Source: Desulfobacterales bacterium
Lineage (GTDB): Bacteria > Desulfobacterota > Desulfobacteria > Desulfobacterales > C00003106
Assembly: GCA_030594505.1 (NCBI GenBank)
Contig: JAUVFC010000149.1
Coordinates: 1 to 5,002 of the forward strand
Length of the DNA: 5,002 nucleotides
Direction: 5' to 3'
Positions within the stretch are counted from its first letter, which is position 1. Every line of letters begins with the position of its first letter. This document shows, piece after piece, positions 1 through 5,002 of the stretch. The translations under genes and the position numbers were made by a program. The notes under the pieces are model-generated. The model saw nothing but the letters and a program-made list of their open reading frames with translations, did not search any database and was not told the DNA's origin.

Positions 1-308
1 GCGCTGCGCGCCACCTCAGCCCGGGTCGTATCTATGGATATCGGGACGGAAACACGCCGGGAAAGTTTTTTAATAACCGGAACAACCCGCTCGATCTCTT
101 TATCCACCGGCACAGGCACGGAAAAAGGTCTTGTGGATACCCCGCCTATATCGATGATGTCCGCGCCGTCTGCTTCAAGGGATTCCCCCTGCGCCACTGC
201 CTTATCAGGGTCTATATACAATCCGCCGTCTGAAAAGGAATCCGGAGTAACATTCAGAATCCCCATGATCAGAACACGATGTTCTGACAACAACTCGTCC
301 AGGAGCAT
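1..308 (-). CDS. folP: Dihydropteroate synthase, N-terminal part (cut by window edge)
   Basis: The enzyme joins 6-hydroxymethyl-7,8-dihydropterin pyrophosphate to p-aminobenzoate to give dihydropteroate, a cytoplasmic step of folate synthesis and the sulfonamide target. About 102 residues are visible; the family is usually about 270-290 residues, so roughly two thirds lies beyond base 1. The first family signature, MGILNVTPDSFSDGG, sits at residues 15-29 and includes the Asn (residue 19) that helps bind metal and pyrophosphate. The second, DIGGVSTRP, sits at 53-61. SIDTTRAEV at 91-99 matches the conserved IDT strand of the TIM barrel. The ATG at 308-306 is the first start codon after an in-frame TAG at 356-354. 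A modest AAGG lies ten bases before it, and 14 residues ahead of MGILN fits the family. One oddity is Val57, where many homologues have Glu (GGESTRP). The gene lies 121 bases downstream of ftsH on the same strand, a neighbour pair also known from E. coli. Confidence 0.95.
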   Translation of the reverse strand, partial: MLLDELLSEHRVLIMGILNVTPDSFSDGGLYIDPDKAVAQGESLEADGADIIDIGGVSTRPFSVPVPVDKEIERVVPVIKKLSRRVSVPISIDTTRAEVARS

Positions 309-333
309 GTTGCATAAGCCTTTTTAAATAATG

Positions 334-384
334 GCAGAGCTAAAGCTCTGCGCTACTACAAGTCCCGCCACGCCGGGGCGTGGC
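334..384. repeat. Paired perfect hairpins, REP-like intergenic element
   Basis: Two short perfect inverted repeats sit side by side in the ftsH-folP gap. The first is GCAGAGCT-AA-AGCTCTGC at 334-351. The second is GCCACGCC-GG-GGCGTGGC at 367-384. They are separated by 15 bases that, on the minus strand, contain GTAGTAGC directly before the first hairpin. A GTAG-type tetranucleotide 5' of a short palindrome is the classical layout of REP sequences mobilised by RAYT (TnpA-REP) transposases, so a REP or BIME-like unit is the best reading. Neither hairpin is followed by a run of T on the minus strand, which argues against an ordinary intrinsic terminator. In the ftsH transcript they could still protect a 3' end or reduce read-through into folP. 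That both hairpins exist is seen directly; the family assignment is inference from one copy. Confidence 0.6.
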
Positions 385-429
385 TAATTAAATAGTATAT
401 TTTGTTGCTATGAGCTATGATTTTTGAGT

Positions 430-2232
430 TCACTTACTCTCTCCAGAGGCTTTTTCTATAATCTCATCTATAGCGTCGGATTCAAGGGTCTCCTTGTCAA
501 GGAGGGCATTTGCCAGTGCATGGAGCGCGTTATTGTGCTCGGTAAGAATTTTTTTTGCGGTCTCATGGGCCTCGTGCACTAACCGTGTTATTTCTTTGTC
601 GATTACAACAGCTGTCTCTTCACTATAATCCCGGTGCTGCGCGAATTCACGACCCAGGAATATCTGTTCTTCTTTTTTTCCGAATGTGAGCGGCCCTAAT
701 GTATCACTCATTCCCCATTCACATACCATCTTTCGAGCCATGACCGTAGCGCGTTCAATATCATTCCCGGCGCCTGTTGTCATGTCGTCAAGGACCAGTT
801 CCTCGGCAGCACGCCCCCCCATTAAGACAGCCAGGTTATTGATGAGGTAGTTACGGGGATAGGTGTGTTTTTCATCCACCGGGAGCTGCTGCGTCAATCC
901 AAGCGCCCGGCCCCGAGGGATAATCGTCACCTTGTGAATAGGATCGGTGCCGGGGAGTTTTTTTGCCACCAGTGTATGTCCTGCTTCATGGTATGCTGTG
1001 TTCCGTTTCTCCTCATCACTGATGATCATGCTTTTTCGTGCGGTACCCATCATGACCTTGTCTTTTGCCTCTTCAAGATCGGCCATCTCAATACGTTCCT
1101 TGTCCTGACGCGCCGCAAGGAGCGCTGCTTCATTGACCAGGTTTTCAAGATCAGCGCCGGAAAATCCGGGAGTGCCGCGGGCAACTATCGAAAGATCCAC
1201 GTCGTCTCCAAGAGGCGTTTTCCTGGTATGGATCTTCAATATCCCCTCACGCCCTCGCACATCCGGCACCGGCACGACAATTTGCCGATCAAAGCGTCCC
1301 GGGCGAGTAAGCGCCGGATCGAGTATATCGGGACGGTTGGTGGCAGAAATCAATATGACACCTTCGTTCGACTCAAACCCATCCATTTCGACCAACAACT
1401 GGTTCAACTTCTGTTCGCGCTCATCGTGTCCACCACCGAGTCCTGCGCCACGGTGCCGCCCGACAGCATCGATTTCGTCGATAAATATAATGCAGGGGGC
1501 ATTCTTTTTGCCCTGCACAAAAAGGTCTCTCACGCGTGAGGCCCCCACGCCCACAAACATTTCTACAAAATCAGATCCGCTGATACTGAAGAAAGGGACC
1601 TCTGCTTCCCCTGCTATTGCCCGGGCCAGGAGCGTCTTTCCGGTGCCGGGCGCGCCCATTAAAAGCACTCCTTTTGGTATCCTGCCGCCCAGGCGGGTAA
1701 ATTTCTTGGGGTCCTTTAAAAAGGCAACGACCTCTTCCAGCTCTTCTTTGGCCTCTTCAATGCCTGCCACATCCGCAAATGTAACTTTCCGGGATTTGTC
1801 CGACAAGAGCCGTGCCCGACTCTTGCCGAAAGACAGCGCCTTTCCGCCTCCTGCCTGCATCTGCCGCATAAAGAAAATCCAGACGGCGATCAGAAGGATC
1901 ATGGGGAACCATGAGACCAGGAGAGTCATATACCAGGGGGAATCCTCAACCGGTTTGACTTTTATGGAAACGCCCCGATCTCTCAGTATTCTGATTAAGT
2001 CGACATCCTGGGGAGCAAAAGTCTTAAACCGGGAACCGCTGAAATTGGTACCGTATATCTCGGATCCCCTTATGACTACACCGGTGACCTCCCCTTTTTC
2101 TACAGAAGTCAGAAATTCACTGTAACTTATTTCGGCATCCTGTATTCTCGGCTGATTAAAAAGGTTGAATAACAGTATCATCATGAGGCTGATAACCAGC
2201 CATAAAGCTAAGTTTTTGTAAAATGGACTCAA
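430..2232 (-). CDS. ftsH: ATP-dependent zinc metalloprotease FtsH
   Basis: FtsH is a hexameric AAA+ protease of the inner membrane that pulls out and degrades misassembled membrane proteins and selected regulators. The protein is complete at 600 residues, slightly shorter than the 644 of E. coli. Membrane segment one spans about residues 8-26, a periplasmic domain about 27-100, and membrane segment two about 101-123. The AAA+ module follows, with Walker A GAPGTGKT at 193-200, pore motif FVG at 226-228, Walker B IIFIDEID at 248-255, and the second region of homology with likely arginine fingers R313 and R316. The M41 peptidase domain has HEAGH at 415-419 and a probable third zinc ligand Asp491 in TGAGNDIERAT. 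All catalytic residues are present. The start is TTG at 2232-2230, chosen because AAGGAGG lies six bases upstream and MSPFYKNLALWLV matches the usual family N-terminus. The stop is TGA. A MITE-like element lies just upstream, so a promoter could be in, or interrupted by, that element. Confidence 0.98.
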   Translation of the reverse strand: MSPFYKNLALWLVISLMMILLFNLFNQPRIQDAEISYSEFLTSVEKGEVTGVVIRGSEIYGTNFSGSRFKTFAPQDVDLIRILRDRGVSIKVKPVEDSPWYMTLLVSWFPMILLIAVWIFFMRQMQAGGGKALSFGKSRARLLSDKSRKVTFADVAGIEEAKEELEEVVAFLKDPKKFTRLGGRIPKGVLLMGAPGTGKTLLARAIAGEAEVPFFSISGSDFVEMFVGVGASRVRDLFVQGKKNAPCIIFIDEIDAVGRHRGAGLGGGHDEREQKLNQLLVEMDGFESNEGVILISATNRPDILDPALTRPGRFDRQIVVPVPDVRGREGILKIHTRKTPLGDDVDLSIVARGTPGFSGADLENLVNEAALLAARQDKERIEMADLEEAKDKVMMGTARKSMIISDEEKRNTAYHEAGHTLVAKKLPGTDPIHKVTIIPRGRALGLTQQLPVDEKHTYPRNYLINNLAVLMGGRAAEELVLDDMTTGAGNDIERATVMARKMVCEWGMSDTLGPLTFGKKEEQIFLGREFAQHRDYSEETAVVIDKEITRLVHEAHETAKKILTEHNNALHALANALLDKETLESDAIDEIIEKASGESK

Positions 2233-2238
2233 AAAATT

Positions 2239-2245
2239 CCTCCTT
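2239..2245 (-). promoter_or_regulatory. Shine-Dalgarno site of ftsH (decides TTG start)
   Basis: The minus strand reads AAGGAGG, ending six bases before the TTG at 2232-2230. This near-perfect site at ideal spacing settles the non-ATG start. The next in-frame ATG codons encode residues 17-18, inside the first membrane helix, and would destroy it. Confidence 0.9.
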
Positions 2246-2272
2246 AATGTTTTAGTCGTGACTGTTCACATT

Positions 2273-2413
2273 GAGACCTTTGCAAAACGTGACATTTTTT
2301 CGTCAGGCAAGGAAGGCGAAAAATTTAACCGGAGGAATACATTAGGTATTTCGAGGATTAAATTTTGAAGCCTGACGCCGCATCACGGGAAAATGGCAGT
2401 TATGCAAGGTCTC
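2273..2413. mobile_element. MITE-like fold-back element with TIRs and 5-bp target duplication
   Basis: This 141-bp stretch has no coding capacity. It begins GAGACCTTTGCA and ends with the complement of GAGACCTTGCA, giving terminal inverted repeats that differ by one base insertion. Inside, the arms match again in blocks: CGTCAGGC at 2301-2308 with GCCTGACG at 2370-2377, the AAAATTTAA blocks at about 2320-2328 and 2358-2366, and AATAC at 2336-2340 with GTATT at 2346-2350. The central loop is ATTAG (2341-2345) and each arm is 68 bases. The flanks carry an exact 5-bp direct repeat ACATT at 2268-2272 and 2414-2418, which looks like a target-site duplication. These are the hallmarks of a non-autonomous element moved in trans by a DDE transposase. 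I cannot name the parent IS family. It lies between tilS and ftsH, ending 40 bases before the ftsH start codon, so any transcript reading through would carry a long hairpin in the ftsH leader. Confidence 0.85.
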
Positions 2414-2515
2414 ACATTCCGTGACTCGCAATACAACATATAGAATTACCATGCTTAAATACTTATTGCAATTTCTTTAACCCGGATATATTTTCAAAAA
2501 GCTAAAATGTTACTA

Positions 2516-3952
2516 TTATTTAAATAGATTATAACCCAAGAGCTCTAATTTCAAGACCTTTCTTGTCTGAGACGTAATCTTCACCAGCTCGCTCAAGCGA
2601 TACCCCCCAATCCATATAACAGCTCCTTCACTTAATACGATAGGGCATAGCTTGCGTACTCTTATCGGGACCTTTTCATCAATGAAAAAATCCTTGACCT
2701 TTTTGGTTCCGGACATTCCAAGAGGTCTGAAACGATCTCCCGGGACGAAATTTCTCACAATCAAGGGAAACTGAATGGTGTCGAGGTCCAAAAATACGCA
2801 ACTCGGACCTGCCTCAGCAAGCAAAGCGGCAGATGGTTCACAAACAGAAAGCCTCAGCACCGCATCAATTTGCCGGATATAGACTTCTTCCTCGATATCA
2901 TGGATGGTGTAACACTGGGGAGTTATGTCGCCGGGACGATGTGAATAGAAAAGAAGCGTTTCAGGCTCACGCGTGACACACACCCTTCCGGGAAGGTCAA
3001 AGCTGACAGAGGGCTTTAAAGATATTATAAGCTTTTCTATCGCCTCGATGTGCTTGAATTCGATTCTTTTTAAATCACCTTTTATAGTTGCAACCCCTTT
3101 TCTAATCACCCTTTTTCGAAGCGCCGGGTGCAACTGTCGCAGGCCCTCAAGGTCAAGCCCTATAAAATCCGCGCCTTTTTTTATAGTAAGATCTTGAAAG
3201 GTTGGGATGACAGCCGTTTCCCAAAAATCTTCTTCTTCTCGCAAAATAGCGGAAAGATGGTGCAACTGTCTTACAATGTTCGGATTATAATTTGCTTTAA
3301 GCCCCGGAATAAGCTCGTGACGTATCCGGTTGCGAAGATATTTAAAACTCTTATTGGACTCGTCTGTCAGGTATTCAATCCGATTTTGGTCCAAAAAGGA
3401 AATTATCTCCTTGCGTGTCATATCAATAAGGGGTCTGATAAACTTGTTGTCCCTGACCGGTGGGATCCCCGAAAGACCGAGGGGGCCCGAACCTCTTAAA
3501 AAATGGATAAGAACCGATTCGGCATTGTCATCCGAATGATGTCCCAAAGCGATCTTCCGGGCCGAGTGTTTGACCGCCGTTTCATTATAGAACCGATATC
3601 TAATCTCACGTGCTGCCTGCTGAACAGATATGTGGCGTAAAGATCGATAACGAGCAACATCTTCTGAGCCGATCTCACAGGGTATGGAAAGTCGCGCGGA
3701 GAGATCTGCCACAAAATTCGCCTCCTGTTCAGCCTCGCGACGCAGTTTATGATTCAGATATGCCGCCACCAACCGAATAGACCATTTTTGCGCAATGGCT
3801 GCCAATAAATGGAGGAGCGCTACTGAATCCGGGCCGCCGGACACCCCTGCCAAGACGGTATCACCGGGCGTCAACATACGGTAACGACGAATAGTTTTTT
3901 CAACAGCAACGATAAATGGCCGGGAATCTTCAGAAGGGGTATAAGGTTTCAT
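2516..3952 (-). CDS. tilS: tRNA(Ile)-lysidine synthetase
   Basis: TilS uses ATP and lysine to convert cytidine 34 of the CAU-anticodon isoleucine tRNA to lysidine, so that it is charged with isoleucine and reads AUA instead of AUG. It is essential in nearly all bacteria. From the ATG at 3952 the protein is 478 residues, close to the long TilS form of B. subtilis (472). The N-terminal PP-loop ATP pyrophosphatase motif SGGPDS is at 38-43. GHHSDDNAES at 137-146 and RGSGPLGLSGIPP at 153-165 are typical family blocks. A C-terminal TilS_C domain is seen around 399-465, with GDRFRPLGMSGTKKVKDFF at 405-423. The start is uncertain: this ATG has no good ribosome site next to it, while a strong one lies about 40 bases upstream. 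Reading the frame open from a GTG at 4093 would add 47 residues overlapping mltA, which I reject. The gene follows mltA by 50 bases, consistent with co-transcription. Confidence 0.96.
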   Translation of the reverse strand: MKPYTPSEDSRPFIVAVEKTIRRYRMLTPGDTVLAGVSGGPDSVALLHLLAAIAQKWSIRLVAAYLNHKLRREAEQEANFVADLSARLSIPCEIGSEDVARYRSLRHISVQQAAREIRYRFYNETAVKHSARKIALGHHSDDNAESVLIHFLRGSGPLGLSGIPPVRDNKFIRPLIDMTRKEIISFLDQNRIEYLTDESNKSFKYLRNRIRHELIPGLKANYNPNIVRQLHHLSAILREEEDFWETAVIPTFQDLTIKKGADFIGLDLEGLRQLHPALRKRVIRKGVATIKGDLKRIEFKHIEAIEKLIISLKPSVSFDLPGRVCVTREPETLLFYSHRPGDITPQCYTIHDIEEEVYIRQIDAVLRLSVCEPSAALLAEAGPSCVFLDLDTIQFPLIVRNFVPGDRFRPLGMSGTKKVKDFFIDEKVPIRVRKLCPIVLSEGAVIWIGGYRLSELVKITSQTRKVLKLELLGYNLFK

Positions 3953-3991
3953 TTTCTGTTCGGCGCAATCCGTACAACTTATTTTTACTTG

Positions 3992-3998
3992 TCTCCTT
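3992..3998 (-). promoter_or_regulatory. Strong Shine-Dalgarno site in the mltA-tilS gap
   Basis: The minus strand reads AAGGAGA just after the mltA stop codon (4005-4003). It must serve tilS, but the ATG at 3952 is 39 bases further on. At normal spacing (nine bases) the in-frame codon is ATA at 3982-3980, which would add ten residues (ISCTDCAEQK). A TTG at 3977-3975 is out of frame and opens only a 15-codon frame. The site is seen directly; which start it serves is unresolved. Confidence 0.65.
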
Positions 3999-4002
3999 AC
4001 CG

Positions 4003-5002
4003 TTATGGAGAATCTTTCAGGACCAAAAAGTAGAGGGTTCCGTACTGCTTCATATGTCCTGCCGCTAGCGCAGCATACTTTCCCTTCCCACAAAAAAGAT
4101 CAACGCGGCCAGGCCCCTTGATTGCACCGCCGGTGTCTTGATTAAATACAAACCGACTGCAGTCAATCCATGTGCGAATCGTCCCATCCCCGGCTATAAC
4201 AGGCTTCTCGGTATGGATAAAAGCAAGGGCGCCCCTGGGGAAAAGCCTGGTATCTGTGGCAATCGACCGTCCCGGCGTAAGTTTTACTTCAATGCACCCT
4301 AACGGCCCATCATCAACAAGTTCAAAAAAAATATAACTTTTGTTGTGGGTTAAAATGCGTTCAATCTCCTCCGGGTGGGACGCCAGGTAAGTATGTATCT
4401 GCTGCATCGACATCTCCTCCGGGGTAATTTTACCTTCGTCAATCAGCAACTTTCCGATACTTCGGTATGAATGTCCGTTAGAGCAATTGTAGTGAACTTT
4501 TAAAACCGTCCCGTCTTCCAACACAACCTCTCCGGAGCCTTGAATATGAAGAAAAAAAAGGCCGACCGGGTCAGCAATCCATACTAACTCGTACCCCTTT
4601 TTCGCAAGTTGTCTCGTTGTATCAATCTCTTTGCGCGTATAATACGGCACCACGGCATGTCCCACATGGCGTCCTATGACATAACGGCCTGAAAGCCGGG
4701 AATCAAACAAGCTCAAGTCTATTCGCGTCCAATCATCAGGTCGCCTATAGATAGGATACCGATATTTGTCTGTACGTACAATGCTCCCTTTCATTACAGG
4801 TTCGTAGTAGCCGGTAAAGAGAATCCTCCCTTTCCCGTCGGCGCCGACTGAACGATATATCCGAAACAATTCTTTTATACGCTCGCGAAGCTCTATTGGA
4901 GTCGGCGCACTGTCAAGAATATCGAGAAACGTCTCCAATGACTTGGCGACCCGGGCTGCCGAAAAGGTGTCCGGCCCGAATCGAAACCGGGCAGAAGGGG
5001 AA
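4003..5002 (-). CDS. mltA: Membrane-bound lytic murein transglycosylase A family (N-terminus outside window)
   Basis: MltA cleaves the glycan strands of peptidoglycan between N-acetylmuramic acid and N-acetylglucosamine, forming a 1,6-anhydro end, and is usually a lipoprotein on the inner face of the outer membrane. About 332 residues are visible. The frame stays open to base 5002, with RFGPDTFSAARVAKSLE before the TTG at 4938, so that TTG is internal and the true start, with any signal peptide and lipobox, is off the window. Numbered from the window edge, family blocks are FTGYYEP (62-68), DPVGLFFLHIQGSG (144-157), NGHSYRSIGK (175-184), GPLGCIEVKLTPGRS (232-246) and the C-terminal 3D domain DTGGAIKGPGRVDLF (289-303). 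The first Asp of that last block corresponds to the catalytic Asp308 of E. coli MltA. No key residue appears missing. It is the first gene of the visible same-strand run. Confidence 0.95.
   Translation of the reverse strand, partial: SPSARFRFGPDTFSAARVAKSLETFLDILDSAPTPIELRERIKELFRIYRSVGADGKGRILFTGYYEPVMKGSIVRTDKYRYPIYRRPDDWTRIDLSLFDSRLSGRYVIGRHVGHAVVPYYTRKEIDTTRQLAKKGYELVWIADPVGLFFLHIQGSGEVVLEDGTVLKVHYNCSNGHSYRSIGKLLIDEGKITPEEMSMQQIHTYLASHPEEIERILTHNKSYIFFELVDDGPLGCIEVKLTPGRSIATDTRLFPRGALAFIHTEKPVIAGDGTIRTWIDCSRFVFNQDTGGAIKGPGRVDLFCGKGKYAALAAGHMKQYGTLYFLVLKDSP

Noticed and set aside
334..384. Intrinsic terminator between ftsH and folP
   Set aside because: The hairpins are strong, but neither is followed by a T-run on the minus strand. 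The sequence after the inner one is CATTATTTAAAAAGG.
407..420. Tandem 7-bp repeat GCTATGA, two copies
   Set aside because: Two short copies just past the ftsH stop are readily explained by chance, and nothing links them to a function.
865..1539. A 224-residue open frame on the plus strand
   Set aside because: It is also antisense to the conserved FtsH coding sequence, with no family resemblance and no convincing ribosome site.
1133..2125. A 330-residue open frame on the plus strand
   Set aside because: It lies wholly antisense to ftsH, is rich in Ser, Arg and Pro as expected of a shadow frame, and shows no recognisable domain. The minus-strand FtsH is unambiguous.
2443..2471. A sigma-70 promoter for ftsH (TTGCAA, 17-base spacer, TAATTC on the minus strand)
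   Set aside because: The -35 match is fair but the -10 box matches poorly, and the region is AT-rich enough to give such hits by chance. No CIRCE operator or clear heat-shock promoter was seen either.
3125..3269. Repeated 12-mer GGTGCAACTGTC within tilS
   Set aside because: Both copies encode similar RQLH peptides in a helical region, so this is coincidence of codon choice rather than a mobile or regulatory repeat.
3953..4093. A 47-residue N-terminal extension of TilS from GTG at 4093
   Set aside because: It overlaps the conserved C-terminus of MltA by 91 bases and does not resemble TilS. The protein is already family-length from the ATG at 3952.

Overview
The window carries four protein genes, all on the minus strand, so transcription runs from high to low coordinates: mltA (cut by the right edge), tilS, ftsH and folP (cut by the left edge). 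The large plus-strand reading frames are antisense shadows of these genes. The order tilS-ftsH-folP, the FtsH sequence and the moderate GC content suggest a Gram-negative bacterium, most likely a deltaproteobacterial (Desulfobacterota) lineage. MltA, an outer-membrane lytic transglycosylase family, supports an organism with an outer membrane. This assignment is inference from gene order and protein character, not from a database match.

Layout from the right edge: 5002-4003 is MltA, lacking its N-terminus. A 50-base gap follows, holding a strong Shine-Dalgarno sequence. 3952-2516 is TilS, the tRNA-Ile lysidine synthetase. The gap 2515-2233 (283 bases) is mostly a fold-back element of about 141 bp, with terminal inverted repeats and an exact 5-bp flanking duplication: a MITE-like insertion whose end lies 40 bases before the ftsH start. 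2232-430 is FtsH, the membrane AAA+ zinc protease, complete and starting at TTG. The gap 429-309 (121 bases) holds two adjacent short perfect hairpins in a REP-like arrangement. 308-1 is the N-terminal third of dihydropteroate synthase (FolP).

The genes are housekeeping: murein turnover (MltA), tRNA anticodon modification (TilS), membrane protein quality control (FtsH) and folate synthesis (FolP). They share a strand and may be partly co-transcribed, but I see no single pathway joining them. I found no defence system, CRISPR array, RNA gene or new multi-gene system. The signals beyond the genes are the two intergenic palindromic elements, the start-codon questions at tilS and ftsH, and one substitution in a FolP signature motif.
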